From Chitinophaga oryziterrae (lineage in GTDB: Bacteria; Bacteroidota; Bacteroidia; Chitinophagales; Chitinophagaceae), in assembly GCF_009758125.1 (NCBI RefSeq), contig NZ_WRXO01000001.1, positions 62,001 through 126,000 of the forward strand: 64,000 nt of DNA, in the 5' to 3' direction. The translations under genes were made by a program, and so were the position numbers. The notes beneath the pieces are model-generated. The model was given only the letters and a program-made list of their open reading frames with translations, ran no database searches and was not told where the DNA came from. Of this stretch, positions 17,828-26,782 are shown piece by piece (positions within the stretch are counted from its first letter, which is position 1; every line of letters begins with the position of its first letter).

Positions 17828-19144
17828 ATGTTCTCTTACCCAGTTAGAATAGCATTAATCGCCGCCATTGGAGGTTTCTTATTCGGTTTTGAAACCGCTG
17901 TCATATCCGGAGCGGATAAAATAATAGAAAAGTTATGGTCGCTGAGTTCTTTCTGGCATGGCTTTACAGTTGCTTCCAGTCTCATCGGCACTGTACTGGG
18001 GTCATTGGTAGTTGGTACTCCTGCGAAGATTTACGGCCGTAAAAAAGTACTGCTCACGATTGCGGTTATTTACCTGTTATCTGCTGTAGGATGTGCTTCT
18101 ATTTCCACCTGGCTGCTGTTCGTATTTTTCCGTTTTACCGGAGGTATTGCAGTAGGGGCATCCTCGGTGGTAGGCCCAATGTATATCTCTGAAATAGCTC
18201 CGGCACATTTGCGCGGAAGGCTGGCAGGGTCTTTTCAACTGAATATTGTAGGAGGTATTTTCATTGCGTACCTCACTAACTTCCTGTTTGCAGGACTGGG
18301 TGATGAAGCCTGGCGCTGGATGTTGGGTGTGATGGTGATTCCCGCCGGACTGTTCTGGATCTTACTGCGTACCATTCCTGAAAGTCCGCGCTGGCTGATT
18401 CTGAATAACAGGGAAGAAGAAGCGATACCTGTGATGCGTAAACTACAGGAGATAGATGTGCCTGGAGCTGTACGTGCGATCCGTGAATCGGTGAAGTCGC
18501 ACCAGGAATCACTGTTTCAGAAAAGATATGCCAAACCGGTATTGTATGCGGTGTTACTGGCGATGTTCAACCAGTTATCCGGTATCAATGCCATTCTTTA
18601 TTATGCTCCCCGTATTTTTGAAATGGCCGGTTTTGATAAAAGTGCCGCTTACCTGCAACCGGTGTATATAGGCGCGGCCAATTTACTGTTTACGCTGCTG
18701 GCGATGACAGTGATTGATAAATTTGGCCGTAAAACGCTGATGCTCATAGGATCTGTGGGGATGATCGTTTTCCTGGCGCTGACTGCCTATGCATTCAGGG
18801 ATGCACACAGTGCTAATAGTAATGTGCTGATTTACCTGATCGGGTTCATTGCTTTCTTTGCCTTCTCCCAGGGAGCGGTTATCTGGGTGTTTATCTCTGA
18901 AATATTCCCTAATTCTGTACGTTCCCAGGGAGGTTCACTGGGTAGTTTTACCCATTGGATCATGGCGGCCATTATTTCCTGGACATTCCCTGTAATTGTT
19001 GAGGGGAGTGCACATGGCGGGTTTTACTCTTTCGTGTTTTACAGTGGTATGATGTTGCTGCAACTGCTCTTTATCTGGAAGATGATGCCGGAAACAAAGG
19101 GGCGGTCTCTTGAGGAGATCCAGAAAGACCTGGGTATAGAGTAG
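17828..19144 (+). CDS. MFS sugar:H+ symporter (xylose/galactose/arabinose type)
   Basis: Inner-membrane monosaccharide importer of the sugar porter family: 438 residues, twelve predicted helices. Family motifs are visible: GGFLFGFETAVISGA (helix 1), GRKKVLL after helix 2, PESPRWLIL at the end of helix 6, QLSGINAILYYAPRIFE (helix 7), a second DKFGRKTLM, and PETKGRSLEEIQ at the C terminus. The ATG at 17828 fits. Located downstream of the GH39-GH95-GH43 group, it plausibly imports the pentose or hexose released, but it is behind two terminators and so is a separate transcript. Confidence 0.93.
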   Translation: MFSYPVRIALIAAIGGFLFGFETAVISGADKIIEKLWSLSSFWHGFTVASSLIGTVLGSLVVGTPAKIYGRKKVLLTIAVIYLLSAVGCASISTWLLFVFFRFTGGIAVGASSVVGPMYISEIAPAHLRGRLAGSFQLNIVGGIFIAYLTNFLFAGLGDEAWRWMLGVMVIPAGLFWILLRTIPESPRWLILNNREEEAIPVMRKLQEIDVPGAVRAIRESVKSHQESLFQKRYAKPVLYAVLLAMFNQLSGINAILYYAPRIFEMAGFDKSAAYLQPVYIGAANLLFTLLAMTVIDKFGRKTLMLIGSVGMIVFLALTAYAFRDAHSANSNVLIYLIGFIAFFAFSQGAVIWVFISEIFPNSVRSQGGSLGSFTHWIMAAIISWTFPVIVEGSAHGGFYSFVFYSGMMLLQLLFIWKMMPETKGRSLEEIQKDLGIE

Positions 19145-19235
19145 GGGGGATGAATGGTGAGAGCGCCTTTATGAATGGCATTCCCACTTCATTTAAAAAT
19201 CCTATTTTTAGGCACAACGTAAAATCAAAACCAAC

Positions 19236-20369
19236 ATGACCAAAACATTATTATTTACGATGCTGCTTTCTCCGGCGGTACTGTTCGCCCAGAAGGGTGA
19301 TTTTGTACTGAAAGGGAAGATTGGTAGTCTGAATGCGCCTGCTAAGATATACCTGATGTACCGTGATGGGGCTACGCAGATACAGGATTCTTCTGAACTG
19401 AAGGATGGTGCATTTGAAATTAAAGGAAAGGTAGATGGCCCTTCCAATGCGATGCTGATCTTAAAGCATCCGTTACCGGGGCCTGATCCAAGACAGCGTG
19501 ATGCCATGTATTTTTATGTAGATAAGGGTACTATTGTATTGAACAGTCCTGATTCCCTGCAGAAAGCCAAATTCAGCGGCTCTCTTATCAATGAGGATAA
19601 CCAGCGTCTGACTAAGCAACTGGAGCCAATCATGGCCAGGAATAAGGCCCTGAGTGCAGAGTACTATGGTGCTACTGAGGAAGTACGCCAGTCAGAGGCT
19701 TTCCAGAAAAGCCTGGAAGAAAAGAGCGAAGCGATCTATGCTGATGAGAAAGTGATATACCTGGCATTTATCAAAGCAAATCCTAAATCTTTGATCAGCC
19801 TGGACGCTCTGCAGCGTTATGGCGGCGGTGTACCGGACAATCTGAAACAGCTCGATTCTATTTTTAATAAATTGTCTCCTGATGTAAGGAGCAGTAAGGG
19901 TGGAAAGGAATATGCCACATTGCTGAGTAGCTGGAAGAAAACAGAGGTTGGCGTAGAAGCGCCTGCTTTTACCCAGAACGATACACTGGGCAAGCCGGTG
20001 AACCTGTCGGATTTCAGGGGTAAATATGTACTGGTAGATTTCTGGGCTTCCTGGTGTGGTCCCTGCCGTGCAGAAAACCCTAATGTAGTGGCTGCGTTTA
20101 ATAAGTATAAGGAGAAGCAGTTTACGATATTGAGTGTATCCCTGGACCAGCCTGCTGGTCGTGATGCCTGGCTGAAAGCCATCAACAAGGATGGTCTTAC
20201 CTGGACACATGTTTCTGACCTGAAATACTGGGATAATGCCGTAGCTAAGTTATATGGAGTAAGATCTGTACCGCAGAATTTCCTGCTGGACCCACAGGGT
20301 AAGATCGTAGCGAAGAACCTGAGAGGGGAAGCGCTGGATAAAAAGCTGGCGGAGTTGTTACCTAACTAA
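19236..20369 (+). CDS. TlpA-like periplasmic thioredoxin with N-terminal DUF4369 domain
   Basis: Thiol-disulfide oxidoreductase exported by a Sec signal (residues 1-18, ending LFAQ). The 377-residue product has a DUF4369 beta-sandwich (about 20-120), a helical linker (about 125-235) and an AhpC/TSA-type thioredoxin fold with the redox site VDFWASWCGPCRAENP (C274, C277) and cis-Pro region VRSVPQNFLLDPQGKIV. This architecture is very common in Bacteroidota, often beside SusCD loci; the reduced partner is unknown. A strong terminator follows. Confidence 0.93.
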   Translation: MTKTLLFTMLLSPAVLFAQKGDFVLKGKIGSLNAPAKIYLMYRDGATQIQDSSELKDGAFEIKGKVDGPSNAMLILKHPLPGPDPRQRDAMYFYVDKGTIVLNSPDSLQKAKFSGSLINEDNQRLTKQLEPIMARNKALSAEYYGATEEVRQSEAFQKSLEEKSEAIYADEKVIYLAFIKANPKSLISLDALQRYGGGVPDNLKQLDSIFNKLSPDVRSSKGGKEYATLLSSWKKTEVGVEAPAFTQNDTLGKPVNLSDFRGKYVLVDFWASWCGPCRAENPNVVAAFNKYKEKQFTILSVSLDQPAGRDAWLKAINKDGLTWTHVSDLKYWDNAVAKLYGVRSVPQNFLLDPQGKIVAKNLRGEALDKKLAELLPN

Positions 20370-20388
20370 TACTATATTCACATTATAT

Positions 20389-20420
20389 AAAAGCCGTTTC
20401 CTTTGGGAAGCGGCTTTTTT
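20389..20420 (+). terminator. Rho-independent terminator after the TlpA-like gene
   Basis: AAAGCCGTTTCC and GGAAGCGGCTTT form a hairpin around TTTG with a run of six T residues (20415-20420). It lies 20 bases after the stop and just before the cupin start. Confidence 0.88.
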
Positions 20421-20432
20421 AAATCAACCTAT

Positions 20433-20768
20433 ATGGAAAAAGTATTTATAGAGGATAAGGATATCAGTTGGGAATTCCCTGATCCGGGAATCCGGCGCAA
20501 GGTAATGGCGTATAATGATCAGTTGATGCTGGTAAAGGTGGATTTTGAGCAGGGAGCCGTAGGAACGTTGCATCATCATTCCCATACCCAGATCTCGCAT
20601 GTGGAACGAGGTGTTTTTGAGGTGGAGATTGACGGGCGGAAGAAAATTTTGCGGGCCGGGGATGCATTTTATGTACCTTCTGACCTGGTACATGGGGTCG
20701 TTTGCCTGGAAGCGGGCGTGTTGATCGATGTGTTTAATCCCAGCCGGAAAGATTTCGTAAATTTATAG
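20433..20768 (+). CDS. Single-domain cupin protein
   Basis: 111 residues from the ATG at 20433. The conserved cupin motif 1 is visible as GTLHHHSHTQISHVERGVFE (three His and Glu metal ligands) and motif 2 as AGDAFYVPSDLVHGVVC (His). Such small cupins bind a divalent metal and act as sugar-lyase, isomerase or dioxygenase accessory proteins; the exact reaction cannot be told. The reading frame continues upstream into the terminator hairpin, so the internal ATG was chosen. It stands alone between two terminators. Confidence 0.85.
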   Translation: MEKVFIEDKDISWEFPDPGIRRKVMAYNDQLMLVKVDFEQGAVGTLHHHSHTQISHVERGVFEVEIDGRKKILRAGDAFYVPSDLVHGVVCLEAGVLIDVFNPSRKDFVNL

Positions 20769-21092
20769 CACTCACATCTTTACAACCTAAATAGGAGGGA
20801 TTGTCTCTTTTTGACAGGACATTATGACAATGAGAGAATGAGTATGATAGAAGATGAATAATTTTTTTCCTGAAATCAGGATAAGAGGGTAAAAAAATAT
20901 AAAAGGAGAAAGGACGATTTGTTGTATTTCAACAGGTCGTCCTTTCTCCTTTTTTTATCGGTTTATATATCCATTTTGCCTTGATTAACGTATATAATAT
21001 ATATTATAAATAATTAATCCAGAAACATTTATTATTTTTATTTGACATATACTTTTATTACATTGCCGTCTGAAATATAATGAAAATTTAGA
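20769..21092. other. Intergenic region between the cupin and sigma-factor genes
   Basis: 324 bases. Contents: the cupin terminator (20901-20956) and, after it, a very AT-rich stretch leading into the sigma factor start. A TTTGACA and a TACTTTTA (one mismatch to TAnnTTTG) are present near 21040-21056 but their spacing does not fit a promoter. No ORF or RNA gene seen. Confidence 0.5.
20901..20956 (+). terminator. Strong terminator with a 17-bp stem
   Basis: AAAAGGAGAAAGGACGA (20901-20917) pairs perfectly with TCGTCCTTTCTCCTTTT (20937-20953), with a 19-base loop that can itself form GTTG/CAAC, then more T residues. It closes the cupin transcript. Confidence 0.85.
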
Positions 21093-21722
21093 ATGCAAAA
21101 AGAGGTTAATATAAATGATCTATGGGAGCGCATCACAGTTGATAGCGACTCTAAATCATTTGAGGTTTTATTCCATGAATTAAACCCCAGACTCATCAAG
21201 TTTTGCACGCTGTACGTTCATTATCAACAAGTTGCAGAAGAGATTGTATCTGATGTATTTGTGAAATGCTGGATGGACAGGGCACAGATGAAGGAAGTTC
21301 TGAAGCCTGAAACATATCTTTTTATTGCAGTTAAGAACCACGCTCTGAACTATAATAAGCGCTTTTCCAGTATGCAAATCGTCAATATTGACGATCATTC
21401 GGGAGGGGCACAGCTTATAAATAGCAGTTCTCCGGAAATGGAACTGGAGAAAAAAGAGTTGTTTTTCCAGATGGATCAGGCTATTGCGTCTTTACCGAAG
21501 CAGTGCGGGATTATTTTCCGCCTGGTGAAAGAGAACGGCATGAAATACAAGGAAGTAGGTGAAATTTTGGGTATTTCCCACCGCACGGTACATACACAGA
21601 TGTTACGTGCTATGAAAAAGATGACGAAAGCCATGGACCCCTATCTGACAAAGACCGGGAACACGGCTCCAGACAATATAATTACCACATTGCTTATATT
21701 AATAATATTTATGAGTAATTAG
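21093..21722 (+). CDS. ECF RNA polymerase sigma factor
   Basis: Sigma-70 family extracytoplasmic-function factor, 209 residues. Region 2 (about 20-90) includes FEVLFHELNPRLIKFCTLYV and VAEEIVSDVFVKCWMDR; region 4 (about 130-185) includes QAIASLPKQCGIIFRLVKEN, and YKEVGEILGISHRTVHTQML, a clear HTH. An unusual hydrophobic tail (IITTLLILIIFMSN) ends the protein and could touch the membrane or its anti-sigma factor; similar tails occur in SusCD-linked sigma factors. It precedes the FecR gene by 94 bases and is expected to transcribe the downstream SusC/SusD genes. Confidence 0.92.
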   Translation: MQKEVNINDLWERITVDSDSKSFEVLFHELNPRLIKFCTLYVHYQQVAEEIVSDVFVKCWMDRAQMKEVLKPETYLFIAVKNHALNYNKRFSSMQIVNIDDHSGGAQLINSSSPEMELEKKELFFQMDQAIASLPKQCGIIFRLVKENGMKYKEVGEILGISHRTVHTQMLRAMKKMTKAMDPYLTKTGNTAPDNIITTLLILIIFMSN

Positions 21723-21816
21723 GTTGCCGATGTATATGTTAAAATTTTTTTTAAAGCTTGTACGCATATCGCCTCTTAAAAGTTGTCCTATATATAAAGG
21801 GTTATTCCATCGGACA

Positions 21817-22872
21817 ATGAGCGAACGTTTTTTTGAAATTGTTATTAAGGACCTGGCAGGTGATATTTCACCGCAAGAAGGCCAGGAACTGCAACATATC
21901 ATGAGTGAGGATACTGTCTCCGCACGACAGTATGAGCTGTTCCGCATGTACTGGGCCCAGAATCATCATGATTATATTGATGGCAGGCAGTTATTTGAGA
22001 ATGTGCAATCACGTATCAATGAGCTGGAGAAGGAAGCGGGTATTTCAGCAATGAAGCCGCTTATGCAGCCAGTTCGCAATATAAGACGGTTGGGCTGGAT
22101 CACAGGAGTGGCGGCAACAGTGGCACTATTGATTACTGCAGGTGGTTATTTCTATAGTCATAGAAATACATTGGTAGCTAAATCTACGGTAAGGGGAGAG
22201 AAATCAACTTTTATCATGGAGGATGGTACCAGGGTTACATTGAATGCGGACAGCAAGCTGGAATATGCTGCTAATTTTCCAGAAAAGAATCGTGAGGTGT
22301 ATTTGACCGGAGAGGCATTCTTTGATGTGCATTCGGATGCGAACAAGCCGTTTATTATTCATACGGCGAACATGAATGTGAAAGTATTGGGGACAGCATT
22401 TAATATAAAATCATATCCTAATGAAGCGTCTACAGAAGCTACACTGCTAAGAGGATCTATAGAGGTGACAGTACCCAGCAATCCTTCTGAAAGGATTTTG
22501 CTGAAGCCATCCCAAAAGTTAGTTATTCATAATGCTGAGAATCATGATTCAACCAAAACCAAATCGGTAGCAGTTAAAAATGTATATCCGGCATTAACTA
22601 CCCTGAGTTATTTCCAGCAGCGTGATACGATGATCATGGAAACATCATGGCTGCAAAATAAACTGGTATTCCAGGACGAAGATTTTGAGAGTCTGGCAAA
22701 GAGAATGGAACGGTGGTACAATATCAGCATTCGCTTCAGTAAAACAGGTTCCAGGCAGTTAAGATTTACAGGTATCCTGGAGGGCGAAACCATTGCAGAA
22801 GCATTACATGCGCTGCACATGACCGAGAATTTCAATTACAGAATAGAAGATTCGACGATAGTTATATACTAA
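21817..22872 (+). CDS. FecR-family anti-sigma factor
   Basis: Inner-membrane anti-sigma regulator of 351 residues from the ATG at 21817 (MSERFFEIVIKDLAGDI); the longer frame from 21724 starts with TTG and lacks family likeness. A cytoplasmic sigma-binding helical part covers about 1-85, a membrane helix about 90-112 (LGWITGVAATVALLITAGGY), then the periplasmic FecR domain (about 130-225: MEDGTRVTLNADSKLEYAAN, LTGEAFFDVH, VLGTAFNI) and a C-terminal DUF4974 domain (LVFQDEDFESLAKRMERWYN, FTGILEGETIAEALH) that receives the STN signal of the SusC. Gene order sigma-FecR-SusC-SusD is standard for Bacteroidota. Confidence 0.93.
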   Translation: MSERFFEIVIKDLAGDISPQEGQELQHIMSEDTVSARQYELFRMYWAQNHHDYIDGRQLFENVQSRINELEKEAGISAMKPLMQPVRNIRRLGWITGVAATVALLITAGGYFYSHRNTLVAKSTVRGEKSTFIMEDGTRVTLNADSKLEYAANFPEKNREVYLTGEAFFDVHSDANKPFIIHTANMNVKVLGTAFNIKSYPNEASTEATLLRGSIEVTVPSNPSERILLKPSQKLVIHNAENHDSTKTKSVAVKNVYPALTTLSYFQQRDTMIMETSWLQNKLVFQDEDFESLAKRMERWYNISIRFSKTGSRQLRFTGILEGETIAEALHALHMTENFNYRIEDSTIVIY

Positions 22873-23128
22873 GAAGGAAGAGAACGTAATTAATCAGTAA
22901 AAAAATATCCTTTCATAATCGTGAAAGGTGAGATGAAGATCCTATGACGATGCCTATGTATTCCTATGTATTCGCCTATTCATTTCACCAGAAACAAAGT
23001 ATTAACGTTTAAAATTTTGTCTATGGGAGAAAAACGCGACTACTGACAGCACGGGGATTACCGTAATAATCAACGTAGAAAAGATGCCTTATACCAGAAA
23101 TAGTTTAATCACCTTTAACATCTAAGTT

Positions 23129-26100
23129 ATGAATTTTTTCCTACGCCCCAAGGGCGTAAAGATCCCCTACGGGCTCCTAAAGCCATTACTAACTATGAAA
23201 TTAACTTTCGGGTTCATTCTTTTTATGAGCCTGTCTGTTAGCGCTAATGTTTCCTCTGAAACCAAAATCACATTAAATCTCCGTTCCGCAGAATTTAAAC
23301 AGGTACTCTCTGTAATAGAAAGCCAGAGCGATTACCGTTTTATGTTCAGCAACAGGAATATTCCAAGTAATAACAAACTGGATATTTCTGTAAAAGATGC
23401 ACAGATTTCTACGGTGATGGATATGATTCTGGACAATTCCGGGTATACTTACCAGGAGCTGGCCAACAACCTGATTGTGATCATGCCAAAAGGTGCAAGA
23501 ATGAGCTCTGTTAAAATAACAGGTAAGGTTCTGGACCAGACGGGTGAAACACTGATCGGTGCTTCAGTAAAGATCAAAGGAACTTCTGAAGGTGTAACTA
23601 CCGATGAAAATGGAGCGTTCACTATCAATGTTCCGGATGATGCTGTGCTGATCATATCATATGTAGGTTTTAAGACACAGGAAATTCCTGTTGCCGGAAA
23701 AACTACATTGAACATTACCATGCAGCCGAATGAGAAGATGATGAATGAGATCGTTGTAACGGCGCTGGGTATTAAAAGAGAACAAAAAGCGCTTGGATAT
23801 GCAGTTAGTACTGTAACATCTGAACAGATCAACGCTTCTGGTAACACCAACTTTGCCTCTGCCTTATATGGTAAGGCGGCTGGTGTTAAGATCACCACCG
23901 CTCCCGGTGGTGCTACCAGTGCTGTGAATGTTCAGATTCGTGGTGTTAACTCTTTGAACTATAACACACAGCCACTGTATGTAGTGGATGGTGTGCAGAT
24001 CAGGAATAATAATGAGACAGGCGGTGCTGGTGGTAACACAGGCGACTACTGGTCTGATCAGCGTATTCGTGGTAATGGTATCCTCGATATTAACCCTACA
24101 GATATTGAAAATCTGACGGTATTGAAAGGAGCCAGTGCAACGGCTTTGTACGGATCGGATGCATCTAGTGGTGTGGTTGTTATCACTACTAAGAAAGGTG
24201 TTAAAGGCAGAGGACTTGGCGTTGACGTAAACTACTCAGCTACTGCGGAAAGGATAGCTTTCGCTCCCCAGTACCAGAATGTTTATGGCCCTGGTAGGGA
24301 CAGAGCAATGAACTTAGCTAATGGCGCACGGGCAGATGGTTGGGTCCCTGTAGGAACAGATGGCACCGTTCGCCCCAGGTTTGAGGACTCAAGGGATTTC
24401 GGCCCTAAAATGGAAGGCCAGATGGTTCCATGGTGGGATGGTTCTATGCACCCATATTCACCACAGCCTGATAACTTTAAACAGATGTTCCAGAAGGGAT
24501 ACAATTCAAATTTGAATGTATCCCTTTCGAATATGAACGAGAAGGCAAATTACCGTTTCTCCTATACCCGTAGCGATTACAAGGGTATACAAATTGGTGG
24601 TGGCCAGAAGCGTAATACATTTAACCTGAACAGTACTATCAAATTACACAGTAAGATCAGCCTGGACGTTGTGGGTGGTTATGTGAACACGACTATTGTT
24701 AACCGGCCTTATTCTATGAACCGTGTTTTTGACGCATATGATGGCTTTTATAGCAGGGCTGAAGATATGGCGGTTGTATTTGATAAATACAAAACATCTC
24801 AGGGTTATAAGTATGTACCTTATAATGACTCTCAGAAAAATCCTGATGAAGCGTTGGCTTATCCTGTTAAGTATGAGCTGATGAATCTCCTCTGGATGCA
24901 GTTACGTAATACTGAGACGGAAGCACAGGACCGTTTGTTGTCTAGTGTGACCCTTAATATTGATGTTGCCAAAGGGTTGAAATTCCGTACCAGGGTTGGT
25001 AATGACTTTACCAGTATCAATACGGAAGCTAAACAATACAATGAATATCCGGTTGCGTTCAATACTACACAAAGTACCGGTGCTTATAATGTTATGAAAG
25101 GGCGTTACAGCATTGTATATGGAGACGTATTGTTAACTTATGCAAGTGATCCGGTTAAAAACTTTACTTACTCTGTTAGTGGTGGTTACCAGGGCCGTAA
25201 AGAAAACTTCAGTGATCAGAAGTCTGGTACCAATGGTGGTTTGGTTACTGCAAACTGGTTCAGTATCAATAACTCTTACCAAACACAGTCAACCTCTGAA
25301 AAACGTAGTGGTTTGCTGAAATATGCTTACCTGGGTATCTTGAACTTAGGCTACAAGGATTATCTGTTTCTTGAAGCAACTGCGCGTCAGGAGTATTCTT
25401 CTACATTACCTCCTGCTAACAATGGGTATTTCTATCCTTCAGCGAATGCGAGCTTTGTATTTACAGAAGCTTTCCATTTGCCAAGGTTCATTAACTATGG
25501 TAAAGTGCGTGCTTCTTACGGTTTAGTGGGTAATGCTCCTCCGCCATTTGAGTCTAACGTAACTTATACACAGAGACCTCTGCCAACTACTACCGGTTCC
25601 GTACCTGTATTGGTTTCACAGAGTGCCTATGGTAATGAAAATCTGAAATCTGAAAGAAAAACAGAAACTGAGTTTGGATTTGAAACAAAGATGTTTAACA
25701 GTGCAATTGGTGTGGATGTTTCTTATTATAACAGCATCGTAACTGACCTGTTAATGCGCTTGTCTGTTGCTGCAAGTAACGGTGCAAATACCAGGATCAC
25801 GAACGTGGGCCGTTTGCATAGTAAGGGGCTTGAGGTTGCTTTCACTGCTACCCCGGTATCCCGTAAAGTCAAATGGAATACACGTCTGAACTTTGCTTCG
25901 AATACTTCTTCTGTAGAAGAACTGGCGCCAGGTGTAGACCGGATCGTATTTGCTGGTTTCGATTCCCAATCAGCAATGGTGGTAGCTGAAAAAGGCCAGC
26001 CTATCGGTAACATTTATGTTTATCCTCATCAGAAAGATGCTAAAGGGAATGATTTAGTCGGACCTGATGGCGTAATGATGACAGATAAGACCAAGTATAT

Positions 26101-26749
26101 AAAAGCAGGTAACGTATTGCCTAAGGTTGTAGGTGGGTTCTCCAATACTGTTTCTTACAGGAACCTGTTTATAGATTTCATGCTGGATTACCGTTTTGGT
26201 GGTAAGATCGTTTCTCCTCCACAGAAATATGCAACAAGCGCTGGTTTGTATAAGAACACACTGAAGTACAGAGACGAAGCGAATGGTGGCATTCCTTATT
26301 ATGTAGACGCTTCTGGCACTTTTGTAAGACTCCCAAGTCATACCAGCGCTTCTCCAAACGGACCAGTATATCATGATGGTGTTATTGTTGATGGGGTAAA
26401 AGCAGATGGTACAAAGAATGACAGAATCATTCAGGCTGCTACTTACTACATCTACAACTTCGACTCCAGCGATAATGGTGAACCAATGGCATTCTTGTAC
26501 AAGAACGATTATATAAAATTGAGAGAGCTTGTGCTGGGGTACAATGTTTCTAAAACATTTGCCAACAAACTGCACTTCCAGAACCTGCGTGTTTCTTTGA
26601 TCGGCAGAAACTTGCTGTATGTTTACAGAACCATGAAGAATCTTGATCCCGAAGCCCCATTGGGAGGTAGCTGGTTAAGACAAGGTATCGATGAAGGTTC
26701 AACCGGAGCTACACGTAGCTATGGTTTTAGTGTAAATGCAAGTTTTTAA
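23129..26749 (+). CDS. SusC/RagA TonB-dependent transporter with STN signalling domain
   Basis: Outer-membrane, TonB-driven importer for oligosaccharides or peptides, 1,206 residues. An extended signal region (to about residue 42) is followed by an STN domain (about 45-115: ITLNLRSAEFKQVLSVIE) that signals to FecR, a carboxypeptidase-regulatory-like domain (about 120-200: TGKVLDQTGETLIGASVKIK), the TonB-box/linker MNEIVVTALGI, a plug with IRGVNSLNYNTQPLYVVDGV and VLKGASATALYGSDASSGVV, and a 22-strand barrel ending in GFSVNASF. Starting at the first ATG gives the long n-region typical of these receptors; ATG at 23195 is the alternative. SusD follows after 33 bases. Confidence 0.95.
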   Translation: MNFFLRPKGVKIPYGLLKPLLTMKLTFGFILFMSLSVSANVSSETKITLNLRSAEFKQVLSVIESQSDYRFMFSNRNIPSNNKLDISVKDAQISTVMDMILDNSGYTYQELANNLIVIMPKGARMSSVKITGKVLDQTGETLIGASVKIKGTSEGVTTDENGAFTINVPDDAVLIISYVGFKTQEIPVAGKTTLNITMQPNEKMMNEIVVTALGIKREQKALGYAVSTVTSEQINASGNTNFASALYGKAAGVKITTAPGGATSAVNVQIRGVNSLNYNTQPLYVVDGVQIRNNNETGGAGGNTGDYWSDQRIRGNGILDINPTDIENLTVLKGASATALYGSDASSGVVVITTKKGVKGRGLGVDVNYSATAERIAFAPQYQNVYGPGRDRAMNLANGARADGWVPVGTDGTVRPRFEDSRDFGPKMEGQMVPWWDGSMHPYSPQPDNFKQMFQKGYNSNLNVSLSNMNEKANYRFSYTRSDYKGIQIGGGQKRNTFNLNSTIKLHSKISLDVVGGYVNTTIVNRPYSMNRVFDAYDGFYSRAEDMAVVFDKYKTSQGYKYVPYNDSQKNPDEALAYPVKYELMNLLWMQLRNTETEAQDRLLSSVTLNIDVAKGLKFRTRVGNDFTSINTEAKQYNEYPVAFNTTQSTGAYNVMKGRYSIVYGDVLLTYASDPVKNFTYSVSGGYQGRKENFSDQKSGTNGGLVTANWFSINNSYQTQSTSEKRSGLLKYAYLGILNLGYKDYLFLEATARQEYSSTLPPANNGYFYPSANASFVFTEAFHLPRFINYGKVRASYGLVGNAPPPFESNVTYTQRPLPTTTGSVPVLVSQSAYGNENLKSERKTETEFGFETKMFNSAIGVDVSYYNSIVTDLLMRLSVAASNGANTRITNVGRLHSKGLEVAFTATPVSRKVKWNTRLNFASNTSSVEELAPGVDRIVFAGFDSQSAMVVAEKGQPIGNIYVYPHQKDAKGNDLVGPDGVMMTDKTKYIKAGNVLPKVVGGFSNTVSYRNLFIDFMLDYRFGGKIVSPPQKYATSAGLYKNTLKYRDEANGGIPYYVDASGTFVRLPSHTSASPNGPVYHDGVIVDGVKADGTKNDRIIQAATYYIYNFDSSDNGEPMAFLYKNDYIKLRELVLGYNVSKTFANKLHFQNLRVSLIGRNLLYVYRTMKNLDPEAPLGGSWLRQGIDEGSTGATRSYGFSVNASF

Positions 26750-26782
26750 TTTTTTTAAATTGATCGGTACAAACAGTTATTT

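Noticed and set aside
20901..20956. Small regulatory RNA downstream of the cupin gene
   Set aside because: The structure is fully explained as a terminator; no separate promoter was found for it.
21724..21816. N-terminal extension of the FecR protein
   Set aside because: Starts at TTG and has no family likeness; the ATG at 21817 matches FecR starts.
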